Shown here: piece after piece, positions 35,059 to 44,969 of the stretch
How the letters are laid out: every line of letters begins with the position of its first letter
Numbering within the stretch: the first letter of the stretch is position 1
Assembly (NCBI GenBank): GCA_006503535.1
Contig: QYRS01000005.1
Location: forward strand, 2,604,001 to 2,668,000
DNA from: Arthrinium phaeospermum
Taxonomy: Eukaryota; Ascomycota; Sordariomycetes; Amphisphaeriales; Apiosporaceae
Reading direction: 5' to 3'
DNA: 64,000 bases
Program-made: the position numbers and the translations under genes
Notes under the pieces: generated by a model
Seen by the model: only the letters and a program-made list of their open reading frames with translations
Told to the model about the DNA's origin: nothing
Database searches by the model: none

Positions 35059-35234
35059 AAGTGTTGATAGCAAGCCTAGACATTAGACACATGATACCCG
35101 AATGAGAATGGTGGTTTACAAATGCCTTATATCTCGTCCCGAGTGAATTGGATAACAATTAGAAGCTCGATCTCCTCTAGGCCATTGCTATCTGCAAGGC
35201 AATTGTAGGTATTCCTTGAGTGGTAGAGCATCTG

Positions 35235-38200
35235 TCATTCCCACTTATACCTTTTCGCTTCCCGCGTTTCCATGTCGAGCTCTTCAGGACCGTGGGCACG
35301 TTTACTCCTTTCTGACTGACCCGAACCGTGCTGCACAGAGGTCCTTCTTGTCAAAGCCTCCTCAATGACCTGAACGTCGCTATCGATATACATCCCCCGT
35401 ATCACAGGCATCAAATCTTCCCAAGGGAGGAGATCCGGACCCGAATACTGCGCTAGCTTCGCCAGAACTTTGGGTCGGAGTCTCCTAAACTTTTCGCCAC
35501 CTTCGCGTATTAGGTCTTTCAGTATGTCCCACGGTGTAACATTCGGTAAGGCCGAGCTTTCAGGGTGGAGCGTTGAGAGGGTCATCGACCTTAAGTCAGC
35601 ACCTTTCTTCAGTGTGTAATCCAAGACCTCGAGATCCTCGCTTTTGACCTCGCCATCTCTGGACTCAGGTGTGAATGCAGTAAAGAATATGTTCAGCCAC
35701 GCCTGTATGAAGACAGACTCATAACCAAACATTCTGAAGTGGGATGTTTTGGTCATGGCATTGGGTGCTGCACCAAAGAACAGAAGTTCCTCTATGATGC
35801 CGCCGGCAAAGAAAATGACCTCGACGTATTTAAACTCGCTCAAAAGCGAAATGCAATCCTGCCAGGGCGTGATCATACCCCCCGAGTCCTTGTCAAAGAA
35901 TGCCTGATTGGGATCCTCACCGGACTCCAGAAGCATCTTCACCATAGCCAGTCCGGAAGCAATTACCGGGTATCTGGCAGTATGACGAAGAAAAACAACC
36001 AGGGGTGGCTCGTCAAAGTCTATAAAATACTGTGGCGTTGACGCAAGCTTGCGCGAGAGGTAGTGAATTGGACCGTGGATGAGTATCCACTCACGGAACA
36101 GCAGTCTTGGGAATAGAGGCTTCAAGCTCGGCAGTAACCTGGCCTGGCTTGCAGAAAATATTGCCATCGTGGCTGACTCCATTTCGTCAACTAGGGACAC
36201 GACTTGGTTCAATTGTGTATATTCCAACCTCACGTACCACAAAGCGGCTTCAAGTTTGGATACGAAGGTCCCTAAAAGTATTCCAGGTCCTAGTCTTTCG
36301 ATCCCATCAAGGAACTTGGTTTGCTTCATAAATGAGAGGTATGCCTTGAATATTGACAGGTGAGGCTCAAGACGGGTTCGATTCTTGCTGCGAAGGAACT
36401 CGTCCATTTGTTTTAGACGAAGAAAGTCCCGCACGGTCCGATGTAGGAAGTCAATGACTCCAGTTGGACCGACCTCCAACAAACCCTTACATCGGCCATT
36501 GAGTCTGCGGATGAACGTTTGGACCCGCGCTTCTCTTTCGTTGGGACTCATAACCTTTACGAGTTGCTTAGCAGCATACTCTGCGTCGTCAAACTCATCC
36601 TCACCAAAGGCGTAGAGCTCTGCAACCAAGGGCTCTCTCGCTGTAAGTGCCATCGCGATAGTTCCTGCCATTTTATCGTGGTAAAATGGCTCTACGCTAT
36701 CAAGGATATGTTTAAAAAAAGACTCCAAGTCAGAAGGGATCATCTCAATCCTCTTGCGAAGATCGATGATACTGTCGTCGTTTGTCAGGCCCTCCCGCAG
36801 GAGCTTTGTCACCAAGAAAACCCAGAGAAAGACTCCGTGGGCTTTCTCGCTGATTTCCGTGATGAGATACGTCGCTTCATGGTTACCGGCGGTCACCGCT
36901 TCCCATCGACAGTGCTCTTTGAGGCGTGCGGTAGCGTAATCTTGGATGTCCTTCAAGGTTAGGTCGTGAACAGCCAACATTGCAGTCTTATCTTGCCCGA
37001 AATGATCTTGGAAAACGTTCCAGGGGCGACTTGAGACGCAAAGTTTGATCATCTTAGACTTGGACAAGCGCAGCAGTGTCCGGCAAATGTCCTCGTGGTC
37101 CCCGTCATACTCGTCAATCCCATCAATAAAAACTCCAAATATGATGGAGATCTTGTCGTTGGTTGCCAAAACGTTCAGGGCTGCATCGAGCTGGCTCAAA
37201 CGCCATGTTCCTCTTTCCAACTCCTCGGGGCTCTTCTTTTCCACGTCAGGGAGTACGTGGACCATTTCTGGAACCTTGGTAAGAATTTGCAAGAGAATGG
37301 AGCGATACAGCCCTTCTTCAGACCTTTGCATTACAGTCCCTGCGCTCCAAAAATAATGGTCGACTATAAAAGCTTTGCGAGGAGCCGCGATTTTCTCCAG
37401 GGCCCTCAAAATATTACTGTGGCCTGAGATGAAACTCATAAGTGTCGACTTTCCTGATCCTGGCCTGCCGGTTATCCAAAATGGACTATCGCCGTGTTCA
37501 AGCCATTCCATGAAGCTTACTCCTGTCTGATTGGTACTTTGCGGCGTGAATATCCATTTGAACGTTTCATTATAAGCCGTTGGGATTGTCTCGCGCCGAG
37601 TGGTTCGCGTATCATAGTCTAGACTTCGAAGCACGGCATTTTCCTTCTTGATGTTACGTGCCATCAAAGAGAGGTTATGGACTCTCGAGGTCATCAGAGC
37701 TATATCGCTTTCCTCCATGATCGTGTCTCCGCTACAGGACCGTGACTTCAAGTCTTGGACTGACAGCCGCACGTCCTGCACATCCTCTGAGAGCTTGTCC
37801 AACTGTCTGCTTCTCTCGTTGTGCTTTTTCAGGCTCTCGGTTTTGAGAAGCGCAGTGTCGTGCGCGAGTTTCTCTATAGTTTCCCTGAACCACGATCAGC
37901 AAATGTTATAAGCCGAAGTGCAGTGAATCTTACCCAGAGGTAGTACAGAGGTAGAGCACCATGGCCCCCTGCAGATCATCGATCCTTCTCTGCAACTCTT
38001 GTATCTCGTCCAGTTTACGAACTTCGCGCAGCGCCTTCCCCAAGCTCTTCCACCACTTGCCGGACTTGACATTCTTCAGCTTCAGCTCATTAATCATGTC
38101 GAGGAGCTGCTGGCCGACTTGTTGACTCCTCGCTACCATGTCCACCAAAGGCGCGAATCGGCCAACTGTCGCCAAGTGCTCCTCTGCGCTCATCTTGGCG

Positions 38201-38364
38201 TACTGGACCATCAGTTGATTGTGTACATATTCAAGGTGTTCCGTCCGGGCCGAAGCGCCACTGGCAGAAGCATAGATCCGGCTCGTGCTGTGAATCAAGC
38301 CATACGCGAATTGAACGAACTGGACTACGTTGCCCGCAAGGGACAGCGCGGCCAATGCCTCCAT
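35235..38364 (-). CDS. NACHT-domain NLR-like (STAND) protein
   Basis: Two minus-strand exons, 38364-37934 and 37884-35235, with a 49-nt intron (donor GTAAGA, acceptor TTCAG). Phase 2 closes, giving 1026 residues. Residues 1-145 begin MEALAALSLAGNVVQFVQFA, the hydrophobic-helix start common to fungal NACHT proteins, and include a helical stretch. The NTPase follows: Walker A FWITGRPGSGKSTLMSF, Walker B-like FGVFIDGIDEYDGD, sensor LCVSSRPWNVF, then GVFLWVFLVTKLLREGL and the helical arm. The C-terminal third has degenerate ankyrin-like units (VKMLLESGEDPN, EELLFFGAAPNA, LDYTLKKGADL). The last about 90 residues (LAKLAQYSGPDLLPWEDLMP onward, with a basic end) recur in the relic at 40281-40691. STAND proteins oligomerise on ligand binding; in fungi several control heterokaryon incompatibility. 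Ligand and output here are unknown. Confidence 0.9.
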
Positions 38365-39175
38365 CGAGAAGATGAGGAGAAAGGATTGTATTGTTATGGT
38401 GATAGTTACGCGTGGTTTCTTGATGATGCAGGTTTCAAAGTCATCTGGGAAGAATGAAGAAATAAAAGGTGAGGCTGGGTGGCAGTGCCAGCAGCAGGAA
38501 GCAACATGTTCCACCATCCAATCAATCTACAAGCACAGCAAGCACTGCATGCACAGCCGGCGGGCGTAAAAGGCCGATCATGGTATGCGGCAAGGCACCA
38601 CCCGTACGAACCTGGTGCTACTCTACTGGCATAATGTTTATTCCGTTGAATGGGATAACCCGCTTGACTAAACCGGCCTGTTGGTCGTTGGCAGGAAGTA
38701 TTATACCAATAGCAGCGCTATCATCATCAAGGAAATACACAACCAACTCATGGCCCAACACGATGATGGAGCGCGGGTATTCGAAACTTACTTTATGCAA
38801 ATAAGGCACTTGAGAAGAAGAGTTGTGCGTCCAACAGTATAAGGTTGATCAATCCACGAGTACATACTTGCATCATGGTCCACAGCGAAGCCAGAATCAC
38901 ACGGGAGCTGAGCACTATTCATCCATTGCCTATCCTATCCATACATGATCATTGCCTCAAGTCATTACCATCACTGCCACCATACACCTCGGTATTACCG
39001 CTGACACCATCACAGCTAAGCCAAGGGAAGGGTAATTCGCCCGAGGTGTACAATAGTAATGAAAATTTAACGAAAGACGTTCTGCGAGCACCTAATAAAT
39101 TGCACTAAATGTAACATCATTGTGGACGAAGTCACTCCTACACGCCCGCGGGGACCTGCCGGCCTCAACGCTACT
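38365..39175. other. Intergenic, NLR promoter and DUF3716-gene 3' end
   Basis: This 811-bp AT-rich stretch holds a 63-codon minus-strand frame (38618-38809) with a convincingly protein-like string (SIIVLGHELVVYFLDDDSAA). It has no recognised family and no clear partner exon. It may be an exon remnant. No repeat stood out. Confidence 0.45.
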
Positions 39176-40048
39176 TCAAAGCGGAACCACCTCGATGCAC
39201 GCATCATTTCGTTCCTTGTCGATCGAGGCACATTCTAGCAGCATGCTCCTCAAACTAGACTTCACCCCGGCCCGCTGCTCCTTCGTCATCTTCGTGCGGT
39301 ATGTCTCGATCATCCCGTCTAGAGCCTTGGCCAGGTATGGTTGCCAGTGGCCTAAGGAGGGGCCTTCGTTCTGTGTCGCCTCGCCCACGGCGCAAGCTGC
39401 GCCGAAAGCTGCCGCGGCCGGGGATGGTTCTTGGACCAAGGAGGGGCCGTCGGGCTGTGTCGCCTTGCCCACAGGGCCGAAAGCTGACTCGTCCACGACG
39501 CAAGCTGCGCCGAATCGTCAGCGACGCGACCCTCGCGAACGTGGAACAGGCGGGCAGGTACTCACGGAAGCATTTCTTCTCCTGGCCCCGATAGAAACAG
39601 CAGGCGCAGGGCGCTTGGCCACTCCACCCGACGCACTCGGACCAGAGGCCTCGTTTCTGCGAGCAAAGCTCGCATGTTCTAACGCTTTCGTTTCCGGCGG
39701 CTTGGAGGAGGGCGGCCCGTAGTCGTCGGCGGTTCGAGCTGCCGTTGCCTTGAGTATCGCGTCGCGTCGCGTAGGCGCCGGGTAGAGAGGTACTTACTTG
39801 AGGTCGCGACACATCCTGAAACCACCGCGTCGGCTGCCTCCATCCCGGTACGTCAAGTACCGTTGGGCCGGCAGATTCACGAGCGGCGCAAGCGTAGGGG
39901 CTGTGGGTGTGTCGGGGAACACGTCGGAGACGGTGTGGGCATAGGCGTCCTGCACTGCCTCCCAGGCCGTGAGGGACTGAGGCGGTATGCCTTGCCGTCG
40001 TTTGGGTTCCGGCTCCCCCCATTCAGAGGAGGGGAACATATGGTACAT
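39176..40048 (-). CDS. DUF3716-type cysteine-rich (zinc-binding-like) protein
   Basis: Three minus-strand exons: 40048-39798, 39738-39566 and 39504-39176. Introns are 59 nt (donor GTAAGT) and 61 nt (donor GTGAGT), and all phases close at 250 residues. The middle exon encodes the fungal DUF3716 signature: CELCSQKRGLWSECVGW, then a Cys-x-Cys-Cys with FYRGQEKKC, i.e. paired cysteines spaced as in a small zinc knuckle. The tail has a helical, charged segment (LDGMIETYRTKMTKEQRAG). DUF3716 is known only as a fungal domain of unknown function, often in variable regions. The second acceptor lies in a sequence that is duplicated inside the last exon, giving a possible second acceptor 108 nt downstream in frame. 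It sits between an NLR gene and an NLR relic. Confidence 0.7.
39345..39515. repeat. Imperfect tandem duplication inside the DUF3716 gene
   Basis: Two copies of about 60 and 85 bp (around 39345-39408 and 39431-39515) share AAGGAGGGGCC, CTGTGTCGCC and an exact 16-mer CGCAAGCTGCGCCGAA (39391-39406 and 39499-39514, offset 108 bp). The right copy carries about 24 extra bases. Both include the gene's 3' splice acceptor motif on the minus strand. Confidence 0.8.
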
Positions 40049-40280
40049 ACTGGCTGTAGCAGTAAGAACGATATTTATGGTTGTGTTGCTGTGGTCGATG
40101 ATGGAGACGCCGGCGAAACGTGGACGTGTGACCAGAAAACGCGAGGAGCTGCCCCTATCCGCCGTCATGTTTGTTACACGATCCCAACGCGAAAATGCCG
40201 TGCCGTTTCGGGCGGATAAAATAGGGCTATACTATAGCATGCTCAAATATAATGTATGCTATAGCATGCATTAATCTCGA
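40049..40280. other. Short intergenic spacer with an 11-bp direct repeat
   Basis: The start-proximal region of the DUF3716 gene on one side, the NLR relic on the other. CTATAGCATGC occurs twice (40232-40242 and 40259-40269) around an AT-rich core, just before the relic. Confidence 0.5.
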
Positions 40281-40691
40281 CCGCAAGGAGGCGTTGCTGC
40301 ATTCTAGTGCTTTCTGGGAAAGGAACCCGACTTCAAATTCATGACGCTCTTCATCTTTCCCTCTCCATTGTTGGACGTGAGGACTGTCACCCCATGGGAC
40401 CGGCTCAGGGACACGGTTTGCGAAAGCAGTATGAACCGCACACTTTATCCGCGAGCTCTGGCCAAACTCGCGCATTTTTCGGGTCCAGATATCCTCCCCT
40501 GGGATGAGATGATGCCCGTGATACGCACGGCTTACTGCGAAAAGACCGCTCGCATGATTAAATCTGTGTTAAGAAAACGAAAGATGACTCTACCTTATGG
40601 TTCTGGTCATATAGAAAGGGGGAAACGCGCCCGTGCTGCAGATGAGTCCGGCTTAGTTGCGCGGCAACCAAAGAGGATGAAGGAGCAATGA
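40281..40691 (+). pseudogene. Relic of an NLR C-terminal region (paralog of the NACHT gene)
   Basis: A 116-codon plus-strand frame (40341-40691) matches the last part of the NACHT protein encoded at 35235-38364 on the opposite strand. The relic reads TVTPWDRLRD where the intact gene has NVTPWDILKD. It then reads LAKLAHFSGPDILPWDEMMP against LAKLAQYSGPDLLPWEDLMP, and shares YGSGHIERGKRAR against HGSGQSERSKRAH. Similarity continues a few codons upstream of the ATG (FLGKEPDFKFMTL against TLKKGADLRSMTL), where an in-frame stop (TAG) ends it. The NACHT core and N-terminus are missing. It is therefore a truncated, diverged and inverted copy. A short expressed protein cannot be excluded, since the remaining frame has an ATG and a clean stop. 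Confidence 0.8.
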
Positions 40692-41631
40692 GTGACACTG
40701 CATTGCACCCTCGAATTATCGGAACCTGATCATGCTTAATTGAGGTTTCACTTGGGGTACCAGGAATAAGGCCCATCATTCAGTGTGACCTCACCGACCC
40801 CTTTAATCACTAAATATGGATGGCTGTCGGTGACTTCGTCGGTACATAATGATTGGTCTACACCCCAATCAAATAGCCAGGCGTAAGGTATCTTTGATCT
40901 TTTCTGTCAATTCATAGGCGACTTGACTACAAGTCCGATATCTGCATTCTCATCCAATGGCCTTGTATCATCACCGTTGCCGCCATTGGCATAATCGCTG
41001 CTACCACCAACGCATCATAACCAACAGCATTTCCGTCCTCATCGCCATCTGCACCTCCATGACGACAAACATGATGATACCGGATTCATGCATCCTCTTG
41101 GATACCATCAAGAATTCCATCTGTCGCCTCAGGTCGCATTGATTTCAGTAAGCAGCCAGAGTGCAATATATAGTTGACGCATCGCCAACGCTTGCATCGC
41201 GTCTGAAGCTCTGTGCATTCTATTGATATCGCAAAGCTTAATTTATACTCTCTATTTACTTAGAATTTGCGGCCGAAATTCATGCTGCCACATAGACCAG
41301 CACCTGTCTGTCTCCGATTTATCCGGGGTTTACCTCCCATCCATTCATTGTTTCTACATAAACTGCATACATCCAAATCTTGCACCCAACAGCCCCTTCA
41401 GTATCGTATCCCTTTACACGGCCAGTTTCACTTGCTACATATTACAGGGCGTCAAACAACCAATTTGGAGAAATATTCGGAAGTCACAACCTACCAAGTC
41501 CATCCCTTTCCCGTGCAGTTTACACCGGTTCATTGAGGGTCCTCGACGATTCTCCCCTTCCACACACCATACACCAACGTAAAGATCCAGGCAGGGGCTC
41601 AATTCACACCTTCTTCCCACCGAGCCTTTTG
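40692..41631. other. Intergenic, AT-rich
   Basis: 940 bp between the NLR relic and the first small membrane-protein gene. It is AT-rich with many CATC/ATCAC words near 40950-41090. Short open frames here look like non-coding sequence. I see no element. Confidence 0.5.
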
Positions 41632-41961
41632 ATGATGGAATGCCTCTTCGAATGCATCGGCCATTTCTTGGCTCAGTGCATCTACATTTGGCTGGACTAT
41701 TTCTTCAGAGGTCGCTACACCGAATCTGAACAGAGACATGGGAATTGGGTGTGGTTCACTTCGTATATTTGTCTCTTTCTCCTGTTTGGAGTGGCTGGTA
41801 TCTGGGGTATCTTGTCTCCATCCACACTGTACTGGTCGATGTTGATTGCTGTGCCCTTTTGTTCATCATCGGTGCTTGCCATCGTCGACTTGGAAACATC
41901 CAGACGGCGTCGATTATGTCAAACCGAGGCGGATCATTTGGATATCAAGGGTCTAGTCTAG
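41632..41961 (+). CDS. Small membrane protein, module shared with the next gene
   Basis: A single-exon 109-residue frame starts at ATG 41632 (a second ATG follows at 41635); the frame itself is open further upstream. It encodes an N-terminal hydrophobic, amphipathic segment (ECIGHFLAQCIYIWLDYFF), then two membrane-spanning stretches (TSYICLFLLFGVAGIWGIL and WSMLIAVPFCSSSVLAIV). A short basic cytosolic-type tail follows: LETSRRRRLCQTEADHLDIK. The same layout, two spans followed by E-x-S-R-x-R-R and an acidic/His segment, occurs twice in the 334-residue neighbour 370 bp downstream. I therefore take the two as diverged relatives. The family and function are not recognised. An upstream start or exon is possible. 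Confidence 0.55.
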   Translation: MMECLFECIGHFLAQCIYIWLDYFFRGRYTESEQRHGNWVWFTSYICLFLLFGVAGIWGILSPSTLYWSMLIAVPFCSSSVLAIVDLETSRRRRLCQTEADHLDIKGLV

Positions 41962-42333
41962 GCTCGCTCTGATTTGATACCGTACATTGAAAACTGAGAA
42001 GCCAATTGAGGAACCTAGCGTTGTCTCTCTATTAGAGCAGTCTATGAATTTGAGTTATTTGGCGCTGTGCCGATGGACATCGGGAGTCTGCTTCAAACTT
42101 AATACATTAGGCATTTCCACAGAGACACATTTTTCCGGCTCCTAAAATTATTGTATTCCACTTGTCCAAGAATATGTACGTATGCCTACTTCTATGGAAG
42201 CACGCAAGTCTTTCTTTGGAACATCCTCTCTACCTAATAACTGCATGAACGAACAGCCTACGACAGTCATTGCAGCACCCAAATACCACATCCGCACATA
42301 TCTTGCAGAAACCACCAATGAAATATAGCCACA
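41962..42333. other. Intergenic, between the two membrane-protein genes
   Basis: A 372-bp AT-rich spacer. No further feature. Confidence 0.6.
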
Positions 42334-43338
42334 ATGGCCCAGAACACTCATTTCTTTTGTGTAATCACGTTATTCTTCGGGTTTATGGCCTGCGGCATTA
42401 TATGGTTGGGGTTATCTCATCCGGAACTGATTGTCGACCCCGAGATAGAAAGGAGCGACCAAGTCGTGTATTGGATCAGCCGTGATCCTTGGGCGTTCCC
42501 GATAGCGATGGCACTTCTCGGACGCTTTGCCGTGCACATTTTGTTCGAGGTGAAGGCGGCTCCCGAAACCTCCTCCTCCACAGCGGATGCCAAGCCGCGA
42601 GCCGAGAAAGAAGCCTACTTTTCTTCCGAGTCGCAAAGGCTGTGGGAGTTTCGCTTGACGTACCTGTCGCCAACCATCGCGGTTATGGTCATCTTTTGCT
42701 TTGACAACTTATCCACCCGCTTCCCTCCAAGCACGATGGAGCGATACGTCTGGGTCTGGGCATTCTTCGGTCCCGCCCTCCCATTCTGGACGCTGTTCTT
42801 CCTTATCCCATATACTGAGATTTCAAGATGGCGCCGCCAACGATCTTCACTGGAGGTAGATATTGTGGATGCCGAGAAAGCATATGCCGACAGCGGTGAT
42901 GAGGATGTCGATGTCGATGACGACAGCGCAACGGCGGATACCGAGAAGCAACATGCCGCCAACAATGATGGAAAAGGCCAGGGCAAACGCCACGAACAGA
43001 ACACCTCCTCCCGCTATTCCAACGCGGAAAGGGAATGGATGGCGATAGTGATTGGTCTTTCTACGCTCATTTCGATTCTGGGGTCCACAGGCTTTATAAT
43101 ATTTTTCCGCGATTCTGCTGAGCAAGCGATGGATTCGTCATACGTGTGGATATGGTGTCTCTTCACTCCGCCTTTCCTCACATGCTGGTTGGTATTCTTC
43201 ATTATCATACGCTTGGAGTGGTCCAGATGGCGCCGCCAACGAGCTCGGCCGGAGGTAGATCATATGGATGCCGGGAAAGCATATGCCGCCTACACTGATG
43301 ATGAAGGCAAGGTGGATGGGGAGGAATCAGGTCTGTGA
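42334..43338 (+). CDS. Multi-spanning membrane protein with an internal duplication
   Basis: A single-exon 334-residue protein. Membrane segments run roughly at 7-27 (FFCVITLFFGFMACGIIWLG), 51-70, 112-127, 141-163, 232-252 and 266-289. Two modules repeat the pattern of two spans, then SRWRRQR, then a charged loop. The first includes YVWVWAFFGPALPFWTLFF, followed by SRWRRQRSSLEVDIVDAEKA. The second includes YVWIWCLFTPPFLTCWLVFF, followed by SRWRRQRARPEVDHMDAGKA. At the DNA level the shared part (about 42826-42895 and 43225-43290) is nearly identical, so the internal copy is recent. An Asp/Glu-rich linker separates the modules. I do not recognise the family; transport, signalling or cell-surface roles are all possible. 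The smaller gene upstream looks like a one-module relative. Confidence 0.75.
   Translation: MAQNTHFFCVITLFFGFMACGIIWLGLSHPELIVDPEIERSDQVVYWISRDPWAFPIAMALLGRFAVHILFEVKAAPETSSSTADAKPRAEKEAYFSSESQRLWEFRLTYLSPTIAVMVIFCFDNLSTRFPPSTMERYVWVWAFFGPALPFWTLFFLIPYTEISRWRRQRSSLEVDIVDAEKAYADSGDEDVDVDDDSATADTEKQHAANNDGKGQGKRHEQNTSSRYSNAEREWMAIVIGLSTLISILGSTGFIIFFRDSAEQAMDSSYVWIWCLFTPPFLTCWLVFFIIIRLEWSRWRRQRARPEVDHMDAGKAYAAYTDDEGKVDGEESGL
42826..43290 (+). repeat. Internal duplication at DNA level within the membrane-protein gene
   Basis: AGATGGCGCCGCCAACGA begins both copies (about 42826 and 43225). It is followed by GGAGGTAGAT and by GGATGCC(G)GAAAGCATATG-type sequence. The copies are about 65-70 bp each and 400 bp apart. 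Confidence 0.75.
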
Positions 43339-43774
43339 TCTTGGTGCTTGGCGGCCTCGACTGCCATAAAAGCCGAAAAAGGCCAATCTCCCATTCCCGC
43401 AAGCCTCAACTATTGATCGACCAAAACAAAATGCCCAGATGTTGATAACAAGCTCAAGACCTAGCACAGCTCCTCGCCTCTCCTAGAAAAAGGCCAACAA
43501 TATATGTCCAAATATTCTTTACTAGTACGACCCCTCGAAATGTATGACATCGATTGACTAATAATAGCTCGCGAATTGAAGTGTATGCCAATTGGTTTCC
43601 GGGGCTCTGGTAAATGGCGTTGTTGGCTTTCCCGCACAACTCCCAGGATCCCTGTCTGTCCCGTCATCCAACAAACAAAGATGTGATGGGGAGCGGGAGG
43701 AGAACAGGATGGGCCGTCGAAAAAGTCTTTTTTTCTTCTGGTTTTCTGCTGACTGGCAATCCGCTACGTCCATC
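43339..43774. other. Intergenic, membrane gene 3' end and Myb gene promoter
   Basis: 436 bp. The Myb frame is open across much of this stretch (from 43592), with an ATG at 43709 that could be the true start. Nothing else seen. Confidence 0.5.
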
Positions 43775-44659
43775 ATGATGATGTCGGCCTACGGGGACGC
43801 TCCACGGCAGCACCACGACCAAGTCCAATCCATCCGGGGACGCTTTCGGAAGCTGATCACCCACGATCAGTCTAGGAGAGCCGGGCTATTGTGGGATAGC
43901 GCACCCAGCCCGCCGGATCTGCTCCACCCGCGGGGGCTCGACGACCCAGACCGCTACGATCTCAGCGACAGCAATAACAACAACCCCTACTACTACCCAG
44001 TCGACGTCATGGCCCCGCCGCACGGCGGGCGCAGTACGGCTACGGGGATAGCAGCACCGCAAGCACCCCCATCGCCGCCACCGCCACCGCCATCATCAGC
44101 ATCGTTCAAGCCGCCCGTCTACGAGCCAGAGGGGTTCGCCTCCTTCTTCTGGACGGCCGAGGAGGACCGCCAGCTGCTGGAGCTCCGCGAGCGATGCAGG
44201 CTGGACTGGGAGGAGATCGCGGAGCGGTTGCTGGGCCGGCGGTCGGCTTCTGCTTGCTGCAGTCGGTATAACCGGACGCTTTTCAACAAGCACCTGGAAA
44301 AAATGGCGAGCAAGAGCAGTAGACACGAAAGGGGGAATCAGCGGCAGCTGCCAGTTGTGGTGGAGGAGGAGGAGGGGACAGAGGGAATTCGCCGGGGTGT
44401 TTCGACGTCGGTGCTTGAGACGTCGCCGTACTCAGCCTATTCTCCGACTCCCTTGGTTTCGCCGTCGTCGTCGTCGCTGCCGGATTGGCATGGGGGCTCG
44501 CATGGATATTATGGGCTGAGCAACCTGGCTTTGGATGACGGGAGTGACCGGGGTTTATATCGATTGCGATCGGCTCCGGAGCCCCTTGAGCCTAGGGTTG
44601 CGGATACCTGCTCTGACGTATTGACGAAGGCGCGGTTTTGCCTCTCGGTGGGCCTTTAA
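43775..44659 (+). CDS. Myb/SANT-domain protein, probable transcription factor
   Basis: A single-exon frame; from ATG 43775 it gives 294 residues. An in-frame ATG at 43709 would add 22 residues, including an unlikely run SLFFFWF. The front half is Pro/Asn/Tyr-rich and disordered, with a poly-Pro tract. One Myb/SANT repeat is clear at the middle (about residues 130-180): FFWTAEEDRQLLELRERCRL, DWEEIAERLLGRRSASAC, SRYNRTLFNKHLEKM. Its three helices have the spaced aromatic residues expected for DNA binding, though one repeat alone binds weakly. The tail is Ser/Tyr/Pro-rich. Fungal single-repeat Myb proteins act as transcription factors or chromatin subunits; the target is unknown. Confidence 0.75.
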   Translation: MMMSAYGDAPRQHHDQVQSIRGRFRKLITHDQSRRAGLLWDSAPSPPDLLHPRGLDDPDRYDLSDSNNNNPYYYPVDVMAPPHGGRSTATGIAAPQAPPSPPPPPPSSASFKPPVYEPEGFASFFWTAEEDRQLLELRERCRLDWEEIAERLLGRRSASACCSRYNRTLFNKHLEKMASKSSRHERGNQRQLPVVVEEEEGTEGIRRGVSTSVLETSPYSAYSPTPLVSPSSSSLPDWHGGSHGYYGLSNLALDDGSDRGLYRLRSAPEPLEPRVADTCSDVLTKARFCLSVGL

Positions 44660-44969
44660 CAATATCTCACGGTTTCGGTTTGGCAGTTTGGTGTTTGTGG
44701 AAGTTTGGTAACTGGGTCGTGCTGTCATGAAGGAAGGGCTTGGAGGAAATCTTATTGAAGTGGGGTCAACGGAAAGGGGGTTTTGATGTCAATTGATGCA
44801 AGGAGTCGCTATAGATAGGGATGGTGAGACCGCTCTCAATTGTTTTCCAGGAATTCATATGAAATGTTTATTGCTGCACCTCCAGAAATCGGCACATTTA
44901 TGCTTTTCTTCGATTGCATCTAGAGGTTATCTTCAACGTGCTTCGTGTGATGATTCCCTATCGGGTTCC
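44660..44969. other. Intergenic, convergent 3' ends
   Basis: 310 bp between the Myb-gene stop and the MBL-hydrolase stop. No recognisable feature. Confidence 0.6.
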
